NCBI GenBank assembly: GCA_036351115.1
Contig: JAZBOL010000004.1
Span: 58,136 to 122,135 of the forward strand
Reading direction: 5' to 3'
DNA: 64,000 nucleotides
DNA from: Marinihelvus sp036351115
GTDB taxonomy: Bacteria > Pseudomonadota > Gammaproteobacteria > Xanthomonadales > SZUA-36
Position 1 is the stretch's first letter; every line of letters begins with the position of its first letter. Positions 44,797-54,948 of this stretch are shown one piece after another. A program made the position numbers and the translations under genes. The notes beneath the pieces were generated by a model. That model searched no databases. It was not told the DNA's origin and was given only the letters and a program-made list of their open reading frames with translations.

Positions 44797-44828
44797 AAAA
44801 AAAGGGGCCCGAGGGCCCCCTTTTTTTT
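44797..44828. terminator. Bidirectional intrinsic terminator
   Basis: Seven A, a GGGGCC/GGCCCC stem with a short loop, then eight T. Reading either way there is a GC stem followed by a U-run, so it can stop both the plus-strand membrane-protein gene and the minus-strand pyrophosphatase gene. Confidence 0.9.
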
Positions 44829-44850
44829 CGCATGCGGTGAAGCGAACGGC

Positions 44851-47019
<2,169 letters not shown>

Positions 47020-47082
47020 GGATTGGGTTCTCCGGACAGTGTGGTGAGAATCAGACCGCGCGCACTGTATCACAAAGATTTA

Positions 47083-47110
47083 ACACGCCGGCCCCGGGGC
47101 CGGCGTGTTG
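47083..47110. other. Perfect 12-bp hairpin in the hppA upstream region
   Basis: AACACGCCGGCC and GGCCGGCGTGTT form a perfect 12-bp inverted repeat around a CCGG loop, 64 nt before the hppA ATG. Neither strand has a following T-run, so it is not a standard terminator. It could be a second Rho-assisted stop for the lipoprotein transcript or a structure in the hppA leader. Confidence 0.6.
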
Positions 47111-47136
47111 CGGGTCGGGAGCCTGAGGCGAAAAGA

Positions 47137-47160
47137 ACGGGCGCCGGGCGGCGCCCGTTA
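47137..47160 (-). terminator. Terminator after the helical lipoprotein gene
   Basis: A perfect 10-bp stem (AACGGGCGCC / GGCGCCCGTT) with a 4-nt loop begins 7 nt past the lipoprotein stop and is followed on the minus strand by CTTTTC. Position and stem strength fit an intrinsic terminator with a short U-tract. Confidence 0.65.
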
Positions 47161-47166
47161 CGGGGA

Positions 47167-47535
47167 TCAGGAGTCGCCGTCGTCCTTGCCCTTGACGGCT
47201 TCCTTGACGTCCTCGGCCACTTCCTCGGCCTTGGCTTCGGCGTCATCGATCATCTCGCCGGTTTTTTCCGCGGCGTCATCGTAGGCGTCGCTGACGGCAT
47301 CGCCGGCATCCTTCATGGCGTCCGCGGCATCGTCGGCCATGGCTTCTGCGCCTTCCTTCATGTCCTCGGCCGTCTCTTTCGTGGCGTCCGCGGCATCCGA
47401 TGCGGCTTCCTTCACCGAGTCTGCGGCCTCCTCGACCTTTTGCTCGGCCGCGTCGCGGTCTTCCTGGCTGCAGGCCGCCAGGGTCATGACACACCCCGTG
47501 GTCAACAGGGCGAGAAACAGGGGTTTCATGGTCAT
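47167..47535 (-). CDS. Small Ala/Asp/Glu/Lys-rich helical lipoprotein
   Basis: 122 residues, starting at the ATG at 47535, which has AGGAGT 7 nt upstream. A longer in-frame extension to 47868 runs antisense to cysteine synthase and is rejected. Lipoprotein signal MTMKPLFLALLTTGCVMTLA with lipobox LAAC (Cys22). The mature chain is almost entirely A, D, E, K and V in an 11-residue-like periodicity (repeats around AADSVKEAASDAADATKE), predicting one continuous amphipathic helix resembling LEA/apolipoprotein-like or YtxH-like sequences. Function unknown; could bind membrane or act as an envelope spacer/stress protein. Confidence 0.82.
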   Translation of the reverse strand: MTMKPLFLALLTTGCVMTLAACSQEDRDAAEQKVEEAADSVKEAASDAADATKETAEDMKEGAEAMADDAADAMKDAGDAVSDAYDDAAEKTGEMIDDAEAKAEEVAEDVKEAVKGKDDGDS

Positions 47536-47635
47536 CGTCTTCACTCCTAGGGGTCCGAATTGTTCGGGGAGTGACAAAGTATAGGGATTTGCGGTGCCCG
47601 CGCCAGTCCGGGGGAAGTCGCGCAGGGCGGGCGTT

Positions 47636-48667
47636 TCAGGCGTCGCCAGCCAGCCAGGGCGGTACGGGCAACCCCCGGGCGGCGAGGAAGGCCGGGTTCC
47701 ACAACTTGGACTGGTAGCGCTGGCCGAAGTCGCAGAGGATCGTGACGATGGTGTGGCCCGGCCCAAGGTGCCGGGCCAGCTGCATGGCGCCGGCGACGTT
47801 GATACCGCTGGACCCGCCCAGGCAGAGCCCCTCGTGGCGCAACAGATCGAACACCACGGGCAAGGCATCTTCGTCGGACACGGCGAAGGCCAGGTCCACG
47901 GGCGCCTGGGCCACGTTGCCGGTTTCCCGGCCCTGGCCGATGCCCTCGGAGATGGATCCTCCTTCGGTGCGTTCCATGCGGTGATCCCGGAACCAGTGGT
48001 ACATGCACGAACCGAGGGGATCGGTGACCGCGATGGCGACGGAAGGGTTGCGGGATTTCAGGTAGCGGCCCACGCCGGAGAGGGTGCCACCGGTGCCGAT
48101 GGCGCAGCAGAAAGCATCGACCTTGCCGTCCGTCTGGGCCCAGATTTCCGGGCCCGTGGACTGGAAATGTCCATCACCGTTCGCCCGGTTGTCCCATTGG
48201 TTGGCGTACAGCACGCCGCCCGGGGTTTTCTCCGCGAGGTCGCCGGCCAGGCGCTCAGCCACGTGAACGTAGTTGTCCGGATTGCTGAACGGCACGGCGG
48301 GAACGGCGTGAATCTCTGCGCCCATGAGCCGCAGGGCGTCCTTTTTCTCCTGGCTCTGCGTGTCCGGCATGGTGATCACCGTGCGGTAGCCCCGCGCGTT
48401 ACCCACCAGGGCCAGGCCGATACCCGTGTTTCCCGCGGTGCCCTCCACGATGATCCCGCCGGGCCGCAGCACGCCACGCTGCTCCGCATCGAGCACCATG
48501 TATTTCGCCGCCCGGTCCTTGACCGAGCCCCCGGGATTCATGAACTCGCACTTGCCCAGTATCTCGCAGCCGGTAGCATCCGAGGGGCCCCGCAGGCGCA
48601 GCAGGGGCGTGTTGCCGATGGCGTCGAGCAGGTCCTCGCGCGTTGACGTGTCTTCAGTGGATCGCAT
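47636..48667 (-). CDS. Cysteine synthase A-type PLP enzyme
   Basis: 343-residue fold-type II PLP enzyme that condenses O-acetylserine (or a similar activated serine) with sulfide. DAIGNTPLLRL at the front, PLP-Lys in NPGGSVKDRAAKYM, phosphate loop GTGGTLSGVG, and EGTAGNTGIGLALVG. A more distant branch than E. coli CysK: it has the insertion around YANQWDNRANGDGHFQSTGP, seen in the CBS-like/fungal-type and CysK2-like group. I choose the ATG at 48667 because TATAGT lies 7 nt before it; a Met six codons upstream is possible. Confidence 0.88.
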   Translation of the reverse strand: MRSTEDTSTREDLLDAIGNTPLLRLRGPSDATGCEILGKCEFMNPGGSVKDRAAKYMVLDAEQRGVLRPGGIIVEGTAGNTGIGLALVGNARGYRTVITMPDTQSQEKKDALRLMGAEIHAVPAVPFSNPDNYVHVAERLAGDLAEKTPGGVLYANQWDNRANGDGHFQSTGPEIWAQTDGKVDAFCCAIGTGGTLSGVGRYLKSRNPSVAIAVTDPLGSCMYHWFRDHRMERTEGGSISEGIGQGRETGNVAQAPVDLAFAVSDEDALPVVFDLLRHEGLCLGGSSGINVAGAMQLARHLGPGHTIVTILCDFGQRYQSKLWNPAFLAARGLPVPPWLAGDA

Positions 48668-48674
48668 GACGTGC

Positions 48675-48680
48675 ACTATA
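48675..48680 (-). promoter_or_regulatory. -10 box 7 nt before the cysteine synthase ATG (leaderless candidate)
   Basis: The minus strand reads TATAGT, seven bases, then the ATG at 48667. A GGGACA (4/6 to TTGACA) lies 16 nt upstream. A start site would coincide with the ATG, leaving no leader. The shared divergent gap with the metallopeptidase gene is only 48 nt. Confidence 0.45.
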
Positions 48681-48715
48681 CTCATTTGGCGTGAAGTGTC
48701 CCCGGGAGGGTCGTT

Positions 48716-49588
48716 GTGAGAACGAAAGGCCGCAAAGGCAGCTCAAACGTCGAAGACGCACGTGGAAAACAGGTCGCGGCCGGCCTCGGTATCGGCGCGC
48801 TCCTCATGCGCATCGTGGGACAAAAATGGGGGATGCGGGGCCTGATCATCGCCATGATCCTCGGTTTCGTGGTCGTGCAGACCGGCCTGGTGGACATGAC
48901 CTTTTTCACCGGGGGCACCCAGGTCACCCAGACCGACTATCAGCCCTCGCCGCAGGAGCAGGCCACCTTTGAATTCGTGACCGTGGTGCTCGCGGACACG
49001 GAGCGGGTCTGGCAGGAGCAGTTCGGCCGCATGGGCCAGGCCTATCGCGAACCCCAGCTCGTGGTGTACCGGCAACAGCATCCCACGGCCTGCGGCATGG
49101 GCGACGCGCGCATGGGGCCGTTCTATTGTCCTGCGGACCAGAAAATCTACATTGACCTGTCGTTCTACGATCAGCTGGAAAGCGAATTCCGGGCGCCGGG
49201 GGACTTCGCCCAGGCTTATGTCATCGCGCACGAAGTGGGCCACCACGTGCAGAACCTGCTGGGTATTTCGGAGCAGGTCAGCGCCATGCGCAACCGGCCC
49301 GACTACAACGAGTACTCCGTGCGCCTCGAGTTGCAGGCCGATTTCCTCGCCGGTGTCTGGGCCAACCACAATAGCCAGTACCTGGAACAGGGCGACATCG
49401 GCGAAGCCATGCGCGCCGCGAACCAGATCGGTGACGACGCCATCCAGCAGCGCACCCAGGGCCGCGTGGTGCCGCACGCCTTCACCCATGGCACCTCCGA
49501 GCAGCGCATGCGCTGGTTCAACCGGGGGCTCGAGTCGGGGCGCATCGAGGACGGTGACACCTTCGAACTGCCCTACGACCGCCTCTAG
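48716..49588 (+). CDS. Neutral zinc metallopeptidase, YpfJ family
   Basis: 290-residue inner-membrane-anchored metalloprotein starting at GTG, preceded by GGGAGGG. A basic N-terminus, then a transmembrane helix (about 42-60, GLIIAMILGFVVVQTGLVDM). The catalytic HExxH is in AYVIAHEVGHHVQNLLG (about 160-176), with a downstream RLELQADFLAGVWA carrying the third ligand. The C-terminal region with GRVVPHAFTHGTSEQRMRWF is the YpfJ pattern. Peptidase activity is inferred from motifs; targets unknown. Convergent with, and overlapping by 4 nt, the NADH dehydrogenase gene. Confidence 0.93.
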   Translation: MRTKGRKGSSNVEDARGKQVAAGLGIGALLMRIVGQKWGMRGLIIAMILGFVVVQTGLVDMTFFTGGTQVTQTDYQPSPQEQATFEFVTVVLADTERVWQEQFGRMGQAYREPQLVVYRQQHPTACGMGDARMGPFYCPADQKIYIDLSFYDQLESEFRAPGDFAQAYVIAHEVGHHVQNLLGISEQVSAMRNRPDYNEYSVRLELQADFLAGVWANHNSQYLEQGDIGEAMRAANQIGDDAIQQRTQGRVVPHAFTHGTSEQRMRWFNRGLESGRIEDGDTFELPYDRL

Positions 49589-50889
49589 TGCAGCTTGATC
49601 TCCGCGCGCGTCGCGCGGTAGATCCGGTCTCCCAGCATGATCAGACCCGTGGTGAAGGTGCCGTGCACGGCACGCTGGTGCATGCGGTACAGGGACAGGT
49701 ACACCATGCGCGCAACCCAGCCCTCGATGAACACCGTGCCCCGCATGAGATTGCCCATGAGGTTGCCCACGGTGGAGAACTTGGACAGGGACACCAGACT
49801 GCCGAAGTCCTGGTAGACGAAGGCTTTACGGTCCTTGCCGCGGCGTTCCGCGAGGAGGTTCTTCGCGGCGATGGTGGCCATCTGGTGGGCGGCCTGGGCC
49901 CGCGGTGGGACCTCGGTGCCGTCGGCGTTGAAGCTGGCGCAGCAATCGCCGATGGCGTACACGGCCGGCTGTCCCTTGACCTGTAACTCGGGCGTGACCT
50001 CGATGCGCCCGAGCCGGTCCGTGGGCAAGCCGCATTCCGCCAGCCAGGAGGGCGCTCGCACACCGGCTGCCCACACGCTGATGTTTGACCGGATCGATTC
50101 GCCGTCGCTGGTGACCACCGCGTCCTCCTTCACGGCGGACACCGTGGTCCCGGTGCGCACGGTGACACCGATGCGTTCGAGTTCGCGCTCGACGCTGGCG
50201 CCGATGCGGGGCGGCAGGCGCGGCAGCAGTCCCGGCGCGGCCTCGATGATGCTGACGGACAGCCGGTCCTGGGAGAAACTCTCGTAGCCGTAATCCCTCA
50301 GGCGCTTCACCACGTTGTGCATGTCGGCGGCGAGTTCCACGCCCGTGGCGCCGCCGCCCACGATCACGACGGCCAGCTCCGCGTCCTCCGATTCCATGGA
50401 ATTGACGCGATTGAGCTCGGCGACGAAGCGCGTGTGAAACCGCTCCGCCTGTTCCCGGGAATCCAGCTGGCGGGCGTAGGTGGTGACGCCCTCGATCCCG
50501 AAATCGTTGCTGAGGCTGCCCACGGCGACCACCAGCCGGTGGTAGGCAATGCGCCGCCCGGGCAGCATGGCGCGCCCCAGTTCGTCGTCGACCGGCGCGA
50601 CCTCGATGGTCTGGGCGTCCAGGTCGAAGGCCGTGACTTCACCGAGGACGAACTGGAAGCCGTGCTTGCGCGCCAGGGAACGGTAGGCGGCCTCGTCGTG
50701 GTAGCTGTCCATGGATCCGGTGGCCACTTCGTGGAACAGGGGTTTCCAGATGTGGGAGGGGTTTTTGTCCACCAGCACCACGTCGACCGAATCGTCGCGC
50801 TTCAGTTTCCTGGCCAGCCGAACGACGAGCTCCAGCCCCCCGGCACCGCCGCCCACCACGACGATCCGTTGCTTGCTTTCCGAATTCAT
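49585..50889 (-). CDS. ndh: Type II NADH dehydrogenase (NDH-2)
   Basis: 434-residue single-subunit, non-proton-pumping NADH:quinone oxidoreductase. FAD-binding VVVGGGAGGLELVVRLAR (10-27), second dinucleotide fold VVIVGGGATGVELA (about 165-178), and quinone-site AAHQMATIAAKN. The C-terminal amphipathic region (about 375-434) would anchor it to the inner-membrane face, with GNLMRGTVFIEGWVARMVYL typical of NDH-2. Good Shine-Dalgarno AGGGTGAG. Divergent from the solute-binding protein gene. Confidence 0.93.
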   Translation of the reverse strand: MNSESKQRIVVVGGGAGGLELVVRLARKLKRDDSVDVVLVDKNPSHIWKPLFHEVATGSMDSYHDEAAYRSLARKHGFQFVLGEVTAFDLDAQTIEVAPVDDELGRAMLPGRRIAYHRLVVAVGSLSNDFGIEGVTTYARQLDSREQAERFHTRFVAELNRVNSMESEDAELAVVIVGGGATGVELAADMHNVVKRLRDYGYESFSQDRLSVSIIEAAPGLLPRLPPRIGASVERELERIGVTVRTGTTVSAVKEDAVVTSDGESIRSNISVWAAGVRAPSWLAECGLPTDRLGRIEVTPELQVKGQPAVYAIGDCCASFNADGTEVPPRAQAAHQMATIAAKNLLAERRGKDRKAFVYQDFGSLVSLSKFSTVGNLMGNLMRGTVFIEGWVARMVYLSLYRMHQRAVHGTFTTGLIMLGDRIYRATRAEIKLH

Positions 50890-50982
50890 GTCTCACCCTT
50901 CGCGACCTTGCGCGATGTTTTTTGAGTCCCGAATCGCCGAGCCAATCCGGGTCCGCGCCTTATGTTCGAGCCGCGTCTCGCT

Positions 50983-50988
50983 TATGAT
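50983..50988 (+). promoter_or_regulatory. Candidate -10 box for the solute-binding protein gene
   Basis: TATGAT (one mismatch to TATAAT) lies 34 nt before the GTG at 51022, giving a leader of about 27 nt that contains AGGATGG. The -35 is weak (TTATGT at 17-nt spacing). Supports the 51022 start over 50962. Confidence 0.4.
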
Positions 50989-51021
50989 CTGCATCCTACC
51001 GAAACGCAGGATGGCTCGCCC

Positions 51022-52047
51022 GTGAAACCTTTGCTTGCGGGGCCCGCGAAGGCCCTGGTCTTCGCCTCCGTTCTCTTCCTGGCCGCCGCCACGGCGGAGG
51101 CCGACACCCTGGTGCTGGGCAACGAGCCCTGGCCGCCCTTCATCATCGAGGGCGAAGCAGCGGGCACCGCGGAAGCCATTGTCTGCGAGGCCCTCGAGCG
51201 CGGCGGCCGCAGCTGTGACGTGCGCTACGCGCCCTGGCCGGAAACCCTGGCTGCCGCCCGGTCCGGTGAGCTCGATGGTGTCGCCGCCGCCTGGTACACG
51301 GTCGAGCGGGGCCGCAGCCTGCAATATTCCCAGTCCTATCTCACCAACCGCCTGATCCCGGTCACGCGATCCGGCCACGGCGCGGTGGGCAGTCTGGCTG
51401 ATCTCGCCGGACAGCGCGTGGCGCTCGAGGTGGCGTTCGCCTACGGCGATGGGCTCCTGGCGGCAAGAGACAGCTTCACGGTCGTGGACGTGCGCGGCGC
51501 CGACGAGGCCCTGGCAGCGCTGCGCGCGGGCGAGGCCGACATCGCGATCGTCGACGAACTGACCGCCCGGGACGCGCTCAAAGGCTCCGACCTCACGGCG
51601 GACGGCGCCCTGGTCCCGGGCAACGTGGCCCTCGCGTTCCGGGAACTGCATTTCGCCGTGTCCCGTGAGCGCCCCGACGCCGGGCAAATCATCGCGGACT
51701 TCAACCTGGCCTACCAGGCCATGCTTCGCGACGGCACGGTGAATCGGATCCTCGGCCTCGAGTGGCTGGCCACGGACCTCGAATCGGACGGGGTCATGGA
51801 CTTCATCCACCGCGGCGGCGGCCTGCAGGCGGCGGTCTCGGATGCAGCCTCGCGCGAGTCGGTGTACGCCCTGAGCCAGGAAGAGTACGACGCCATCCGC
51901 GATCCCGGCTTCCAGGGGTCCAACGTGAACTACCTGTCCGATGACCAGGCCTACCAGACGCCCGAAGCGGCCATGAAGTCCCTCGAGCCGGGCAAACGCT
52001 GCCGTTACGACAGCCGCACGGCCCACATGATCTGTTCGGGGCGCTGA
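51022..52047 (+). CDS. Periplasmic solute-binding protein (SBP_bac_3-like) with C-terminal extension
   Basis: 341 residues from the GTG at 51022, with a signal peptide (about 5-27, cleavage after AEA). An upstream ATG at 50962 would lie before the promoter-like TATGAT and give a non-standard N-terminus. Residues 28-255 are a polar amino-acid type binding fold (LVLGNEPWPPFIIEGEAAG, then ARSGELDGVAAAW and LRAGEADIAIVDELTARD). The last 75 or so residues are an extra domain with two Cys near the C-terminus (GKRCRYD, MICSGR). No permease or ATPase is adjacent. Might be a sensor or orphan binding protein. Confidence 0.82.
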   Translation: MKPLLAGPAKALVFASVLFLAAATAEADTLVLGNEPWPPFIIEGEAAGTAEAIVCEALERGGRSCDVRYAPWPETLAAARSGELDGVAAAWYTVERGRSLQYSQSYLTNRLIPVTRSGHGAVGSLADLAGQRVALEVAFAYGDGLLAARDSFTVVDVRGADEALAALRAGEADIAIVDELTARDALKGSDLTADGALVPGNVALAFRELHFAVSRERPDAGQIIADFNLAYQAMLRDGTVNRILGLEWLATDLESDGVMDFIHRGGGLQAAVSDAASRESVYALSQEEYDAIRDPGFQGSNVNYLSDDQAYQTPEAAMKSLEPGKRCRYDSRTAHMICSGR

Positions 52048-52078
52048 CCTGCCGTCCATCGCGGCATGAAAGGAGCGC

Positions 52079-54853
52079 ATGCGCCCGGACGAGTCAGAAT
52101 CGAAGGCCCCGCACCCGCGAAGCGGTCCATCCGCCTGGAAACGCTGGGGGCGACGCCTCCTCGTCATCACGGTGCTTGTCGAGGTCGCGTGGCTCGTGGT
52201 GATCAACACCGCCCTGTCCCTGCCCCTGACCCAGGACCTGCTCAATCGCGCCAAGCCGGAGAAATTCCAGGTGCGCTGGGAGCGCGCCTGGTCCTGGTAC
52301 CCCGGCCAGGTCACCGCCATCAAGCCTTTCGCGAACGGCCAGTCGCGGAGCCAGCAGTGGCAGGCTTCCGTGGACCGGGCCAGCGCCCGCATCGCCCTGC
52401 TGCCCCTGCTCGCGAAGCGGGTGCACATCCAGTGGGGCGAAGCCCTCAATGCCGACTACCGGCAGCGCCCGCGCCTGAAGCCGGATACGGATTATTCGGG
52501 GCTGCTCGCGCACTTTCCGGCCATCGATGGCTATGACGTGCAGCCGGTCAGCGAGCGACCCCTGCCGGACCACCGCCCGTGGACCACGGTGCTGGGTGAT
52601 GTCCGCGTCACCGGGAGCCACTCGCTCTGGATTCACCGGTTTCGCGCGGCTTTTGACGCGGAGCTCGGTGGAGGCCTGTCCGTGGTCGCTCGTGGCGGGC
52701 CCCTGGAAATGGACATCGACGAGATCAGGCTGCGGGGTGTCCGTGCCTGGGTGAACACGGATCAACCCATGCTCGACGGGGGCCGCATCGAAGGCCGCTT
52801 CGGCTTCGCTCCCTTCAACCCCCGGGCGCACAAGGACCTGTCCATGCTGCGCTACGTCATCGCCGATCTTGAACTGGCCCTGGACACGCGGCGGCTCGAT
52901 TTCATCGACCTCTTCCTGATCGATTTCGAGTCCGTGCGCGTGCGCGGTAGTGGCGCCGTGGAAGGGCGCCTGACCCTGGATCGCGGGACCGTCGAACCCG
53001 GCACCGAGCTTCGCGTGGACGCCCACGACCTCCGGGTCCGGGCTTTCTCCCTCGACGTGGCCGGCACGGGGGACGTGGCGCTCACCGTGGCGGAGGCCGA
53101 GGCGGAGCCCCTGCTGCTGGACTTCACGTTTCGTGACCTCGCGGTCCGGCACGAGGCCGATTCGTCGCCGATGCTTCGGGGGGATGCGCTCGCACTCCGG
53201 CTGAGCGGCAATCGCACCCTGGAGCTCGACCCGGAAAACCGGGATCTCGATCGCACCTTTGCCGTCACCCTGGACGCCCTGACGGTGCCTGACCTGGCGC
53301 TGTTCGAGCGCTACGTGCCGCCCGCGTGGCCCCTGCGCCTCTTCGGCGGGGAGGGGCGCCTGTCGGGCCGCGCCCTGCTGGGCCCGAACGTGCTGTCCGT
53401 GGACCTGCGCCTGGACTCCCAGCACGCTGAAGCGGGCATCAGCGGTTATCAGTTCGCGACGAATCTCGAGGGCGCACTGCGCCTGGAGAACCCGGACATC
53501 CGTAACGAGGTGACAAGCCTGGCGGGGACGGGCTTGCGGCTCACCGAATCCCGACTGCGGCGGGACGCAGGGGCCTCGGTGTCACCCTGGGAAGCGGAAT
53601 TCCAGATCGAAGACGGTCAGCTGGCCCTGGTGCCGTCGGCGGACAAGGCAGCGAGTGCCGCCTCTTTCGACCTCCTGCGATACATCGGGCAGCAGGAAGC
53701 CCGGGACCTGCTGGCCGTCAGCGAGGGTGAGCTGATTTTCGAGGCCGGGGTGTCGAGTCTCGCATTCCTCGATGTGCTGTTCACCGGAAAAGAGCCCGCA
53801 GAGGTGCGGGGAGATGGCGCGATCGAAGGCCGGTTGGTGCTGTCCGAGGGGCTGCCGGCACCGGGGACGCAGATCGACATCACCTCGAAAGCACTGGGCG
53901 TCACGGTGCTGGACACCGTCACCCGCGGCGACGGCACCATTGAGCTGACCGTGGAGGAGGGCGGCTCGCTCCCTGACTGGCGCCTGGCGGCCCGGGTGCG
54001 GAACGGTCGCATGCGCGGGCTGGGTGACGAGGCGCCGGGCATCGAAGACGTTCAGCTGCTGCTCGACGCGCTCGTCAAGGACGCCAGCTTCGAGCCTGGA
54101 GACCGGGATTTCGACCTGCGGTTCCAGGTTCTCTCGGCGATCGTTCCCGACGTGTCCCTGTTCAACGGCTACCTGCCGCCGGATTCGCCCCTGCGGCTGT
54201 CGCGCGGCGCCGCGGACCTCGCCCTGGACCTGAGGCTGACCGAAAACGACGCCCAGGGCTTTGTCCGCCTGCTCGGCGAGGGGATCGAGGTGGCGCTCGA
54301 GGACCAGGAGTTCGAGCTGGATTTGCTCGCCAACCTGCTGGTCATCGGCGGCCGGCCCCGGGACCGGGTCTTCGACCTCGCCGGTTCAACGCTGTCCATC
54401 GACAACGTGCGGGTCAGGGGCGCGGAGCAGGTCTTCGACGACGAGGCCTGGTCCGCCACGCTGCTGTTTGATCGGGCGACCACGACCTGGCGCCAGCCAC
54501 CGGTACTCGACCTGGATGCCCGGGTACGGCTGAGCGATTCCCGGCCTTTCGTGGCCCTCATGGAGAACAACGGCGGCCCGGCTTTTGCCGGGCGGATGCT
54601 CACCGTGGAAGACGTCGAGGGCACGGCCCGCCTGACCGCGGCGGACCACCGGATCCGCATCCCCGCGGCAGAGCTCACCAGCGATGACATCACCGTGGGG
54701 ATGAAAGGGCTGGTGGCCGAGGCGGAGCGCGAAGGCATGATTTTCCTGCGCTGGAAGGCCCTCAACGCCCTGCTCAAGCTGCAAGAAGGCAAGCGGAACG
54801 TGGATGTCATCAACACGCGCAAGACGTTCGAAAACTACCAGCCGCCTGAATGA
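52079..54853 (+). CDS. AsmA/TamB-like membrane-anchored protein
   Basis: 924 residues. One N-terminal transmembrane helix (about 29-49, LLVITVLVEVAWLVVIN) is followed by an almost entirely beta-rich periplasmic body with repeated patterns such as GSGAVEGRLTLDRGTV and GDGAIEGRLVLSEGL about 280 residues apart, and RRLDFIDLFLIDF. This resembles AsmA/TamB-type repeating beta-groove proteins that move lipids across the periplasm. No canonical AsmA N-terminal motif, so the family is not certain. Follows the solute-binding gene by 31 nt, with AAAGGAG before the ATG. Confidence 0.75.
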   Translation: MRPDESESKAPHPRSGPSAWKRWGRRLLVITVLVEVAWLVVINTALSLPLTQDLLNRAKPEKFQVRWERAWSWYPGQVTAIKPFANGQSRSQQWQASVDRASARIALLPLLAKRVHIQWGEALNADYRQRPRLKPDTDYSGLLAHFPAIDGYDVQPVSERPLPDHRPWTTVLGDVRVTGSHSLWIHRFRAAFDAELGGGLSVVARGGPLEMDIDEIRLRGVRAWVNTDQPMLDGGRIEGRFGFAPFNPRAHKDLSMLRYVIADLELALDTRRLDFIDLFLIDFESVRVRGSGAVEGRLTLDRGTVEPGTELRVDAHDLRVRAFSLDVAGTGDVALTVAEAEAEPLLLDFTFRDLAVRHEADSSPMLRGDALALRLSGNRTLELDPENRDLDRTFAVTLDALTVPDLALFERYVPPAWPLRLFGGEGRLSGRALLGPNVLSVDLRLDSQHAEAGISGYQFATNLEGALRLENPDIRNEVTSLAGTGLRLTESRLRRDAGASVSPWEAEFQIEDGQLALVPSADKAASAASFDLLRYIGQQEARDLLAVSEGELIFEAGVSSLAFLDVLFTGKEPAEVRGDGAIEGRLVLSEGLPAPGTQIDITSKALGVTVLDTVTRGDGTIELTVEEGGSLPDWRLAARVRNGRMRGLGDEAPGIEDVQLLLDALVKDASFEPGDRDFDLRFQVLSAIVPDVSLFNGYLPPDSPLRLSRGAADLALDLRLTENDAQGFVRLLGEGIEVALEDQEFELDLLANLLVIGGRPRDRVFDLAGSTLSIDNVRVRGAEQVFDDEAWSATLLFDRATTTWRQPPVLDLDARVRLSDSRPFVALMENNGGPAFAGRMLTVEDVEGTARLTAADHRIRIPAAELTSDDITVGMKGLVAEAEREGMIFLRWKALNALLKLQEGKRNVDVINTRKTFENYQPPE

Positions 54854-54873
54854 GTACGCGATCCCCCGCGTTG

Positions 54874-54901
54874 TTGCGGCCGGCCGTTAACGTCCTATAG
54901 T
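54874..54901 (+). promoter_or_regulatory. Candidate promoter for the ABC exporter
   Basis: TTGCGG at 54874-54879 and TATAGT at 54896-54901 with a 16-nt spacer, about 47 nt upstream of the exporter ATG. Both hexamers are partial matches to sigma70 consensus. Confidence 0.4.
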
Positions 54902-54948
54902 GCGCCTATTCGTCGCCTTCCCCTGAGCGCCTGCCCTACGGAGTCCTG

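Noticed and set aside
47536..47868. 111-codon N-terminal extension of the small lipoprotein
   Set aside because: Overlaps the cysteine synthase gene and lacks a signal; the AGGAGT and lipobox start at 47535 are convincing.
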